From contig CAZOPF010000102.1 in assembly GCA_964581605.1 (NCBI GenBank), positions 1-19,983 on the forward strand: a stretch of 19,983 nt of DNA, written 5' to 3'. The stretch comes from CAADGU01 sp964581605 (lineage in GTDB: Bacteria > Chloroflexota > Anaerolineae > Promineifilales > Promineifilaceae). The notes beneath the pieces are model-generated. The model had not been told where the DNA came from, searched no databases, and saw only the letters and a program-made list of their open reading frames with translations. The translations under genes and the position numbers were made by a program. The stretch's first letter is position 1, and each line of letters begins with the position of its first letter. Shown piece after piece: positions 1-6,998 of this stretch.

Positions 1-30
1 AATTACTTAATTACCCAATTACCCAATCGC
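1..30. repeat. AATTACCC 8-bp tandem repeat (family A)
   Basis: Short tandem array of the 8-bp unit AATTACCC at the left edge. The 19-mer at 9-27 (AATTACCCAATTACCCAAT) recurs exactly, in reverse complement, inside the oxidoreductase gene at 13315-13333. Shorter versions lie at 6931-6947 and 5139-5202. The array may extend beyond the window. Confidence 0.75.
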
Positions 31-79
31 TAACTTATTTGCAAACGATCACTAAAAATGCCACAAACAGGAGTACAAT

Positions 80-148
80 GGCAGCCAACAAAAATACCAG
101 CCGCCGCCAGCCGGCGGTTCCCAAACCAGGCTGTTGGCTTGCCTTTTT
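80..148 (+). terminator. Possible intrinsic terminator of an upstream gene
   Basis: GGCAGCCAACA (80-90) pairs with TGTTGGCTTGCC (132-143) with one bulged base, followed directly by five T (144-148). The wide loop holds its own GC hairpin, CCGCCG (101-106) with CGGCGG (112-117). The T-tract after the closing arm fits a rho-independent terminator for a plus-strand gene left of the window. The large loop lowers confidence. The rest of 1-271 holds repeats and no gene that I can support. Confidence 0.4.
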
Positions 149-186
149 ATACTGTCAGAGGCCATAAACTGGCATTTTGTCCTTTG

Positions 187-255
187 GTTGCCAGTAGCAA
201 GTTGCAGGTTGCCGGTAACTTTTGCCAGAGCAACTTGCCACATGCCACTTGCCAC
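187..255. repeat. Imperfect inverted repeat of 7-bp units (family B)
   Basis: Arms 187-212 and 230-255 are 26 nt each and match at about 20 positions as reverse complements, around a 17-nt loop. Each arm is made of 7-bp units of the type AGTTGCA/GGTTGCC/GGTGGCA. The same family occurs at 16016-16077. It lies just upstream of the TMEM175-like gene, so it would be in that gene's leader or promoter region. Confidence 0.65.
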
Positions 256-271
256 CCAATAAGCTGAGTAT

Positions 272-847
272 ATGAACAAAGAACGAATGTTAGCGTTTAG
301 CGATGGGGTTTTGGCGATTATTATCACCATTATGGTGTTGGAATTACGGCCGCCGGAAGAACCGACGTGGGCTGCCTTACGGCCGTTAATGCCCTCCTTT
401 TTGAGCTATCTGTTGAGCTTCATCTTCCTGGGCATTTACTGGAACAACCATCATCATCTGTTTCAGGTGGTAGAACGGGTAGACGGCCGTATCCTGTGGG
501 CAAATTTGCACCTGCTATTCTGGCTTTCGCTCATCCCATTTGTAACTGTCTGGATGGGGGAGAGTGATTTTGCCGCTTTGCCGGTGGCAATGTATGGCGG
601 GGCGCTGCTGCTGGCGGCCGTAGCCTATTTCTTTCTGGCTCGTGCTTTGTTACACCTCCATGGAGCCGATTCGCTATTGGCGGCCGCGCTGGGGCGGGAT
701 GTGAAAGGGAAAATCTCCGTGCTCATGTATCTGGCAGCGATCCCACTGGCTTTTGTGGCCACCTGGATGGCCGGACTTTTGTATGTGGCGGTAGCCGTTA
801 TCTGGTTTTTGCCAGATCGCCGCATGGAGAAGCAATTGATATCGTAA
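272..847 (+). CDS. TMEM175-family potassium channel subunit (DUF1211)
   Basis: A 191-residue integral membrane protein. The N-terminus carries the RxxxFSDG signature of the TMEM175 family (R5, F9, S10, D11, G12), followed by a hydrophobic helix (AIIITIMVLEL). A second family-like feature is the WNNHHHLF segment after the second helix. About six hydrophobic segments fit the usual bacterial TMEM175 size of roughly 190-210 residues. Bacterial members assemble as tetramers and conduct potassium across the cytoplasmic membrane; this is family knowledge, not shown here. The ATG at 272 is chosen because the signature normally starts within ten residues of the N-terminus. No strong Shine-Dalgarno sequence is visible. 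A family B repeat lies 16 bp upstream. The gene converges with the histidine kinase gene, with only 22 bp between stop codons and no obvious terminator. Confidence 0.88.
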   Translation: MNKERMLAFSDGVLAIIITIMVLELRPPEEPTWAALRPLMPSFLSYLLSFIFLGIYWNNHHHLFQVVERVDGRILWANLHLLFWLSLIPFVTVWMGESDFAALPVAMYGGALLLAAVAYFFLARALLHLHGADSLLAAALGRDVKGKISVLMYLAAIPLAFVATWMAGLLYVAVAVIWFLPDRRMEKQLIS

Positions 848-869
848 AGACAAGCTATCTGGCAGGCAA

Positions 870-3329
870 CTAACGCCAGACAAGAGGGGGGATTTCTTTG
901 GTGATGTGCTGCATTTCGGGCGGAGTAGGGCCGGTTTCGTGCTGTGGCAGCGTGAAGTAGAAGGTTGAGCCTTTGCCTGGTTCAGACTCCACCCAAATCT
1001 GGCCGCCGTGCATTTCGATGAACTTCCTGGCAATGGGCAACCCCAGACCGGTGCCGCCCGTACGCCGGGCCATGTGCCCGTCCAATTGTACAAATTCGCT
1101 AAAAGCACGGGGAATATCATCCGGGCGAATGCCAATGCCGGTATCGGTAACGCTGACCGTCACCCATTGCTCGCCATCGCTGCTGGCCCGCACGGTAATA
1201 TCGCCCTCTTCGGTAAATTTGGCCGCGTTGGAGACCAGGTTGAGCAATACCTGGCGCACTCGTGTACGGTCGGCCTGCACCAGAGGCAGATCATCGGGCA
1301 CGGCCGTGTGCAGGGCAATAGGTTTACCGCGCGTCAGGCCAACGGCCGTAGACATCACCCCATGAATCACCTCCGGCAAATAGACCTTCTCCAAAAACAG
1401 GTCAATCCGGCCCGACTCAATCTTGGCCAGGTCGAGAATATCGTTAATCAACCCCAGCAAATGGCGACCCGAATCCCCCACCCGATTGAGCATATCTTGT
1501 TGTTCGGCCGTTAGCGGCCCATCCACGCCCAACGACATCAGATAGGCAAAATTGATGATGGCATTGAGCGGGGTGCGCAGTTCATGGGACATATTCGCCA
1601 GGAATTGCGACTTGAGGAAATTGGCTTCCTCGGCTTCCAGGCGGGCAGCTTTGGCCGCTTCAAATAGTTGGGCGTTACGAATGGCCACAGCGATCTGGTC
1701 GGACAATGTTTGCAGCACCTGGACATCCTCCGGGCTGAAGGCATAAAGGGCTGAATGTTGAATTTCCAACACGCCAATCACATCATCGCCGATTTTTAGC
1801 GGCAAGCCGATCTCCGATTTGACCTGGGGCAACAGGTCATTGGCCTGGTAATAAGGGTTTTGGGTCACATCATTGGCAACCAACGGCCGACCCGTTTTCA
1901 CCACCTGGGTAATAATGCTGGGACTTTCAATTTTGATGGCGAAACTTCCGGGCACAACCGGCATTTCCTGGGAAGTGTCGGCCGCCGACAGATACACTTC
2001 CCCCTGTTCCCGGTCTACCAACAAAATTCCCACCGCATAAAAATCAAAACTTTGGCGAATCAAGCGCACCACTTCCGTGAGCAACTCATCCAGTTCCAGA
2101 TGGGAAATGGCGCTGCGCCCCACCTGGTTGATCAGGTCTAGCTGCTGCACCCGTTCGGCCAGTTCGGCCGTGCGGCTGTTCACCTGCGCTTCCAGGCTGA
2201 TGTAGAGGCGGCGTAACTGCTCGGTCATCTCGTTAAAAGCGCGGGCCAATGCGCCAATTTCGTCCTGGGTTTGCACGGCGGCCGTAGCCGTCAGGTCCCC
2301 GGCTGTCACCCGCCCGGCCGTGGTGGTCAAATCGGTAATGGGGCGGCTGATACGCCGTGCCAGATAAACAATAACGGAAGTGGTAATAATCACCCCCACC
2401 AATCCGGTGACGAGGATGGCGGTCGTCAATTGCTGAACGGGCGCAAACGCTTCTGCCACAGGCAATTCTGTCATCAACCCCATTTGCAGGTCGTCCAGCC
2501 AGCGGTAGGCCCCCAGCACAGAAACAGCCTGGTAATTGGTGTAGAGGTCACGGCCGTCTTGCCCGGCCAGCACCGCCTCAATCCCCGGCGAGGCCACCGT
2601 CTCCGGTCTGCCACCCTGGTGAATAAAGGGATCAATCACCTGCACAAGCTGGCGATTTTGGTCCACCAGATAGGTAATCCCCTCTGCGCCCAGCCCGGTT
2701 CGATCCAGTACAATCTGCTCCATGCGCGTCAGGTCAACAACGGCCGCCAACACCCCCTGCGGTGTCCCGTCCAGAGCGCGAATCGGGGTAGCAATGACAA
2801 TACGTCGCTGCGATTCGCCAGGGTCTACATAGCTGCTTTGAATATAGCTATTGGCCAGCCCTGCCTGGGCAAAAGGTTCAAAAACCATCTTCCCCACCAT
2901 CTCGTCGTCGGTGGAATAGAGCACACGGCCGTCGGCCGGGGTCAAAATCATAATCTCATCCAGGTCTGCCCGCCGTACCAACACATCCTGCAACAGGCGG
3001 TCCAGCTCATCATAACTTCGCCGATACGCCGTGCTGCTCTGGTTAACGGCCGGATCCAAGATAAACGTGGTCAGATTGCGCACCTCTGGCGAGCGCGTCA
3101 GCAAAACCACATCCGCCAGCCGCTCATCCTTCCAGCGCAGCAGCGACTCTTCTTTGACCATGGCCACCGTTTCCAGCCGGGCATAGATAGATTGTTCCAG
3201 CGCCCGCCGCGCCAGGAAATTGGCTACCGCCCCGGTCAGGAGAATGGTCAACAGCGAGACCAGAACAAAATAGAGTATGAGCTGCCCTTGCAGGCTTTTC
3301 CGGGGATTCCACCTTCTCAACCGCCGCAT
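870..3329 (-). CDS. Membrane sensor histidine kinase (dCache-HAMP-GAF-HisKA-HATPase)
   Basis: An 819-residue sensor kinase. A transmembrane helix lies at about residues 16-39. A large extracytoplasmic region (about 45-295) looks like a dCache ligand-binding domain, with the YSTDDEMVGK and IVIATPIRALDG segments typical of it. A second helix spans about 302-325, then HAMP (about 325-378), a short coiled coil, GAF (about 412-558) and HisKA with the phosphoacceptor His582 in SHELRTPLN. The HATPase domain has the N-box (Asn701 in LVSNAAKF), the DTGIGI box and the GGTGLGLPIARKF box. All key kinase residues are present, so it should be active. No receiver domain or response regulator gene is in the window, so it is an orphan kinase here. 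The signal sensed is unknown. It lies 133 bp downstream of the coiled-coil gene, same strand. The ATG at 3329 is the first Met before the basic N-terminus; no clear ribosome-binding site. Confidence 0.92.
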   Translation of the reverse strand: MRRLRRWNPRKSLQGQLILYFVLVSLLTILLTGAVANFLARRALEQSIYARLETVAMVKEESLLRWKDERLADVVLLTRSPEVRNLTTFILDPAVNQSSTAYRRSYDELDRLLQDVLVRRADLDEIMILTPADGRVLYSTDDEMVGKMVFEPFAQAGLANSYIQSSYVDPGESQRRIVIATPIRALDGTPQGVLAAVVDLTRMEQIVLDRTGLGAEGITYLVDQNRQLVQVIDPFIHQGGRPETVASPGIEAVLAGQDGRDLYTNYQAVSVLGAYRWLDDLQMGLMTELPVAEAFAPVQQLTTAILVTGLVGVIITTSVIVYLARRISRPITDLTTTAGRVTAGDLTATAAVQTQDEIGALARAFNEMTEQLRRLYISLEAQVNSRTAELAERVQQLDLINQVGRSAISHLELDELLTEVVRLIRQSFDFYAVGILLVDREQGEVYLSAADTSQEMPVVPGSFAIKIESPSIITQVVKTGRPLVANDVTQNPYYQANDLLPQVKSEIGLPLKIGDDVIGVLEIQHSALYAFSPEDVQVLQTLSDQIAVAIRNAQLFEAAKAARLEAEEANFLKSQFLANMSHELRTPLNAIINFAYLMSLGVDGPLTAEQQDMLNRVGDSGRHLLGLINDILDLAKIESGRIDLFLEKVYLPEVIHGVMSTAVGLTRGKPIALHTAVPDDLPLVQADRTRVRQVLLNLVSNAAKFTEEGDITVRASSDGEQWVTVSVTDTGIGIRPDDIPRAFSEFVQLDGHMARRTGGTGLGLPIARKFIEMHGGQIWVESEPGKGSTFYFTLPQHETGPTPPEMQHITKEIPPLVWR

Positions 3330-3386
3330 AGGGTAATGTTAGCGTATTTTGGGGCACTTTGCCGTGAACAATGGGTACTGTTTGGG

Positions 3387-3453
3387 AATTAGGAATTAGG
3401 AAATCAGGAGATGAAGGTGTTCACGCATCACGAATTACGGTTCACGAATTACG
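3387..3453. repeat. 7-bp tandem repeats (family D)
   Basis: Two GGAATTA-type units near 3388-3402 are followed by the direct repeat TCACGAATTACG at 3428-3439 and 3442-3453, exactly 14 bp (two 7-bp units) apart. It fills most of the 133-bp spacer between the coiled-coil and histidine kinase genes. It is similar in style, not sequence, to the other short repeats here. Confidence 0.6.
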
Positions 3454-3462
3454 CCATACGGC

Positions 3463-4212
3463 TCACCGCCCACGCCGACGGCCGAAGAAAGAGCTATTAC
3501 CACTTTCATTTTGGGCCAGTTCTCCTTCCAGGCGGGCTAACTGCGCTTCGGCCGAGGCGGCCCGCGATTGGGCATTCATGCGGGCGTGTCGTTCTTCTGT
3601 AAGCAGGGCATCGAGTTTGTGCAGGCTCTGCACCTGCACTTCCAGCGTGGCTTTTTCCCGCTCCAGGCGGATGCGAGCGTCACGCTCTACCACCAGTTGT
3701 TCGGCCACCTGATCAGCACGTTCGGCGCGGACTTCCAGCGTGGCAAGTTTGCGTTCCAGCTCCAGGCGTTGGGCGCGTTCCTGTTCCAGCAAGGCTGCCA
3801 GGTGCTGCGCCTGGCGCACTTCCACTTCCATCCCCGCTATTTCGCGCTCTAAGGCCAGCCGCACTTCGCGCTCTTTTTGCAGTTCCTGAATGGTTTGTTG
3901 GGCCTGGTGCACGGCCGTTTCCAACACAAACAAACGGCGCTCCTGTTCACGTATGGCGGCTTCGCGGGCTTCTAGCTCTTGCTTTAATGCCTGCGCCTGC
4001 TGTTCGGCAAACTGGATCTGGTTGGTAAAAGGGGGGAGTACGGCCGTTGACGAGACGGTTTTGGGCGGCCCCAATGGCGAGACTGGGATACTGACGGTTG
4101 GGTCTGGGGCAACGGCCGTTTCTCGCACCAGATCTATCTTCGGATTAAACGTTTCCACGGCGGCCAATGGATCTAGCCCTTCACTGCCCTCCGGTCTACC
4201 TTTTCTAGCCAT
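3463..4212 (-). CDS. Coiled-coil protein of 31-residue repeats, partner of orphan ParA
   Basis: A 249-residue protein with no enzyme domain that I recognise. Residues 1-62 are low in secondary structure and rich in Pro, Thr and Val. Residues about 66-234 are Glu/Arg/Ala/Leu/Gln-rich coiled coil. Within this, four consecutive units of the same length begin at 114, 145, 176 and 207, each opening with ER and the first three carrying LER-x-x-A(T/G)(L/M)EV. The C-terminus ends in a basic tail (RRRGR) after a Ser/Asn linker. Its ATG lies inside the last codons of parA (ATGGCTAG shared, 8-bp overlap), so the two are probably translationally coupled. ParA-type ATPases commonly work with a small partner that stimulates ATP hydrolysis or links to cargo. 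I infer such a role from the overlap and architecture; no family was recognised. Confidence 0.72.
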   Translation of the reverse strand: MARKGRPEGSEGLDPLAAVETFNPKIDLVRETAVAPDPTVSIPVSPLGPPKTVSSTAVLPPFTNQIQFAEQQAQALKQELEAREAAIREQERRLFVLETAVHQAQQTIQELQKEREVRLALEREIAGMEVEVRQAQHLAALLEQERAQRLELERKLATLEVRAERADQVAEQLVVERDARIRLEREKATLEVQVQSLHKLDALLTEERHARMNAQSRAASAEAQLARLEGELAQNESGNSSFFGRRRGR

Positions 4213-5113
4213 AATACACCCTGTCCACCAACTCTTGATACGCCACTGTTGCCGGATTTAAATAACGCGGATCAAACTCAAAAATCGTCTGCTGCACCGA
4301 AGGCGCTTCGGCCACCAGTTGGCTGCGTGGAATGGGGGCACTGACGATATTGCCATACTTCTGCCGCAGTTCATCCACCATCTGTTTGTCCAACAGCTGC
4401 CGTTCCACGTTAAAGGTGGGCACAATGGTATGAATTTTAATGTCAATGCCCCGCACCTGTGCTTCAAAGATGTTCGTAATATGCTGCCCCGTACCCGCCA
4501 TACTGAAATAGTCCGGCTTCACGGGCACAATGGCCGCATCCGCAAACTGATATACCGCCTGCGTAAAAGCATCCAACGCGGGCGGGCAGTCCATGATAAT
4601 AAAAGTAAAACGTTCCAGCGCCAGCCCCAGCCGGTCAGCCAAAATCCGCAGCAAGCCATAATTCCGCTTGGTCGTTAAGGACATTGTTTGCAGCCGCAAA
4701 ATATCTTTGGCCGTTTCCAGATTATCGGAGGAAGGCAGCAGCCATAAATTGGGGCGCGGATAACCATCGGCGGAACGGTCAGCGGAAATGACTGCTTCCG
4801 TCAAATGCTGCTGTTCCAACAGCACTTCGCCTATATCCGCCCGTCCCGGATCAATGCCCAACCCCCGCGCACAATGCCCCTGTGGGTCAAAATCAATCAG
4901 CAGCACATGGCCCAACAGGTAATAGGTGCGGTCATGGAAATGAAAGATATTAGCAGGATCGGCCACGCGTTCTACATCGTCCAGGGCCAGGCGGCGCATC
5001 AGCTTGCGCGACAGGCCGTGCGCCAGGTTGATAGCGGTGGTCGTCTTGGCCACACCGCCTTTGCGATTGACAACAGCCAATACTTTATGACGTTGGTGAA
5101 TTCCCTCTGTCAT
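4205..5113 (-). CDS. Orphan ParA/Soj-type ATPase with an insertion after the P-loop
   Basis: A P-loop ATPase of the ParA/MinD (deviant Walker) class, 302 residues from the ATG at 5113. The deviant Walker A motif KGGVAKTT spans residues 18-25, with signature Lys18 and catalytic Lys23. The Walker A' motif LLIDFDPQG contains Asp74 and Asp76, and IIMDCPPAL gives Walker B. About 50 residues separate Lys23 from Asp74, against roughly 24 in Soj, so there is an insertion of about 27 residues containing RRLALDDVERV and a Phe/His/Tyr-rich stretch. ParA proteins form ATP-dependent dimers on DNA and position plasmids, chromosomes or protein cargo. No ParB, parS or chromosome-segregation genes are near; the only partner is the overlapping coiled-coil gene. 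The open frame extends to a TTG at 5134, but I prefer the ATG because it starts close to the ATPase fold. Confidence 0.88.
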   Translation of the reverse strand: MTEGIHQRHKVLAVVNRKGGVAKTTTAINLAHGLSRKLMRRLALDDVERVADPANIFHFHDRTYYLLGHVLLIDFDPQGHCARGLGIDPGRADIGEVLLEQQHLTEAVISADRSADGYPRPNLWLLPSSDNLETAKDILRLQTMSLTTKRNYGLLRILADRLGLALERFTFIIMDCPPALDAFTQAVYQFADAAIVPVKPDYFSMAGTGQHITNIFEAQVRGIDIKIHTIVPTFNVERQLLDKQMVDELRQKYGNIVSAPIPRSQLVAEAPSVQQTIFEFDPRYLNPATVAYQELVDRVYYG

Positions 5114-5138
5114 ATCAAGTCGCCACAGCGGCAATCTG

Positions 5139-5202
5139 GTAATTGGGTAATCAGGTAATTGAGTAATCAGGGAATTATGCCATTACCCTATTACCCCATT
5201 AC
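5139..5202. repeat. Imperfect inverted repeat of 8-bp units (family A)
   Basis: Arms 5139-5159 and 5182-5202 are 21 nt each and match at 18 positions as reverse complements. The left arm is built of TAATTGGG/TAATCAGG units, the complement of AATTACCC. It lies just upstream of parA, in the divergent spacer. Confidence 0.7.
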
Positions 5203-5223
5203 TATCTTAAGGGGACAGATTGC

Positions 5224-5355
5224 CCGATCAGGTCAGTTACCTTACATAACGAAGTGCTTCCATTGTACCATATGCCAGGGGATTGCAAACGGGAAATCGG
5301 GACTTGGGTATAACTGACTTTGTTTTTCTGGCCGATTACAATATCTCCTGATCGG
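5224..5355. promoter_or_regulatory. Split dyad in the divergent parA / zinc-ribbon spacer
   Basis: The left block at 5224-5239 reads CCGATCAGG and GTCAGTTA, sharing one G. Its reverse complement appears on the right as TAACTGAC (5311-5318) and CCTGATCGG (5347-5355). The two halves lie between divergently transcribed genes, the usual place for operators. A weak plus-strand promoter-like pair, TTGCAA (5283-5288) and TATAAC (5309-5314), overlaps the right half, but its 20-nt spacing is longer than ideal. No gene of credible quality is present in 5114-5426. Confidence 0.35.
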
Positions 5356-5426
5356 TAATTTTATCTGGCCGCACGGCCGTATGAACGCCAAAGGCCAAAG
5401 GGCATGAAGCAAAGGGAATCAAGTCC

Positions 5427-6920
5427 ATGACCAGCCATTCCAACACCTGTCCACAATGTGGCAAAGGGCAGCTCTATTTTTCCGGCGACGGCCGTGCCCG
5501 AGAATGTGAACGCTGCGGTCATCGCCTCCCCCTCACAGGCCAACGGCGCTTGATGCAGACATTAGAAGATTTAGCCTCTTACCGCATTGCCAACGAACGG
5601 GCGGATGAGTATGGCCGTGCCGGCATACGCCTGTTATTGGCGCAGGGCATTGCCGCCGCTAAAGAAGGTGACCTGGATGAAGCGACCCACTACCTGGGGC
5701 GCGTACTGCGCACCAATGCCGAAGACGCCGATAAAGCCAGAGCGTGGTTATGGCTCAGCCAGACATTAGATGAACCGGCCGAAAAGCGCTATTGCCTGGA
5801 ACAGGTATTGGTGCTGGACCCCACCCACGGCACAGCCCGGCGCGGCCTGGCAGTGTTAGACGGCCGCATCAACCCACACGACATCATCAACCCTGATCAA
5901 CTGCACCAGGAAATCAGTGATGAACCCTTAGCAGTTAACGTAGAGCAGTTCACCTGCCCCCGCTGCGCCGGGCATATGAACTACACCCCAGACGGCCGCG
6001 CATTGATATGTGAATTCTGCCTGTACCAGCAATATGTAGCTGCCAACGGCCGCCCCTCAACCGACGACCGCTTTGGGCAGGGCGCATTTGAACAAGAATT
6101 TACCCTGGCCATGGCTACCGCTCAGGGGCATGTGCAGCCCATCCAGATACGCGCCTTCCACTGCCACAATTGTGCCGTTGAATTTGTCCTGGCTCCCCAA
6201 ACCATCTCCGTCACCTGCCCCTACTGCGAGGCCGTTTACGTCACCGAAACGGCCGAATCCCGCGAAATTATCCCTCCACATGCCCTCATCCCCTTTGCTA
6301 TCTCCCAGGACAATGCCCTCACCCGGCTGCGTGCCTGGTTCAAACAACACAACATCGAACGGCCGCGCCTCTCCCCCATCATCGGCATCTATATACCCGT
6401 CTGGACATTTGACCTGGGAGGTGAAATTAAGTGGAACGGCCTCGTCAAACGGGGCGACGACTGGCTGCCCATCACCGGCAGCCACCTGCCCTTTTACGAT
6501 GACATATTAGTCTCTGCTGCCCCAAAAACATCAGAAATTGTGGGCACCGCTATGACAGAGTTTGATCTAAGAGGATTGGCAGCCTACGATCCGCGTTATC
6601 TGGCCGACTGGCCCGCCGAACGATACCAGCTCCCCCTTTCCGACGCTTCCCTCATCGCCCGCAAAAAAGTGCTCAAGGATTTACGCCGAAACACACATCG
6701 TCTGACACACGGCGAAATAGTGCGTGATTTGCGCCTTAACTCCACCGGGCTGATCATCGAATCATTCAAACATATCCTGCTGCCTCTTTGGATTGCCCAT
6801 TACAAATTTGAAGACCGGCTGTATGATGTGGTAGTAAATGGGCAAAACGGCCGTGTCTATGGCACCCGCCCTCAAGGATCACTGAGCAAATTCTTCTCCC
6901 GCCTCCTGGGAAAAGAATAG
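5427..6920 (+). CDS. Triple zinc-ribbon protein with TPR-like segment, function unknown
   Basis: A 497-residue protein with three four-Cys zinc ribbons: C8/C11/C27/C30, C177/C180/C195/C198 and C246/C249/C264/C267. Between the first and second, residues about 66-150 form TPR-like helical pairs (KEGDLDEATHYLGRVL, then EQVLVLDPTHGTARRGL). The C-terminal half has segments (GIYIPVWTFDL; AYDPRYLADWPAERYQL; VVVNGQNGRVYGTRP) that I associate with bacterial zinc-ribbon proteins often mislabelled as a PriA-like superfamily II helicase. No helicase motifs are present, so that label should not be used here. No signal peptide or membrane segment. The start has a modest AAGGGA sequence about 9-14 bases upstream. 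It is 78 bp upstream of the cyclase-like gene on the same strand and may share its transcript. Function not known. Confidence 0.75.
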   Translation: MTSHSNTCPQCGKGQLYFSGDGRARECERCGHRLPLTGQRRLMQTLEDLASYRIANERADEYGRAGIRLLLAQGIAAAKEGDLDEATHYLGRVLRTNAEDADKARAWLWLSQTLDEPAEKRYCLEQVLVLDPTHGTARRGLAVLDGRINPHDIINPDQLHQEISDEPLAVNVEQFTCPRCAGHMNYTPDGRALICEFCLYQQYVAANGRPSTDDRFGQGAFEQEFTLAMATAQGHVQPIQIRAFHCHNCAVEFVLAPQTISVTCPYCEAVYVTETAESREIIPPHALIPFAISQDNALTRLRAWFKQHNIERPRLSPIIGIYIPVWTFDLGGEIKWNGLVKRGDDWLPITGSHLPFYDDILVSAAPKTSEIVGTAMTEFDLRGLAAYDPRYLADWPAERYQLPLSDASLIARKKVLKDLRRNTHRLTHGEIVRDLRLNSTGLIIESFKHILLPLWIAHYKFEDRLYDVVVNGQNGRVYGTRPQGSLSKFFSRLLGKE

Positions 6921-6930
6921 CTGATTGGAC

Positions 6931-6947
6931 AATTACCCAATTACCCC
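6931..6947. repeat. AATTACCC repeat (family A), two units
   Basis: AATTACCCAATTACCCC lies in the 78-bp spacer between the zinc-ribbon and cyclase-like genes. It is the same unit as at 1-30. Confidence 0.65.
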
Positions 6948-6998
6948 GTTCTGCGGCATAATCCCTTTGGGAGTTAAACCATTGCCCGGCAGGTAGTG

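Noticed and set aside
58..267. 69-residue plus-strand ORF in the left spacer
   Set aside because: It runs through the terminator-like hairpin and family B repeat, and its protein has no domain or plausible composition.
2271..3392. 373-residue plus-strand ORF
   Set aside because: It is antisense to the well-supported histidine kinase, rich in His/Gln/Arg as expected of a shadow frame, with no recognisable domain.
5427..6920. Annotation as primosomal protein N' or helicase
   Set aside because: No Walker motifs or helicase motifs are present; only the zinc ribbons resemble PriA.
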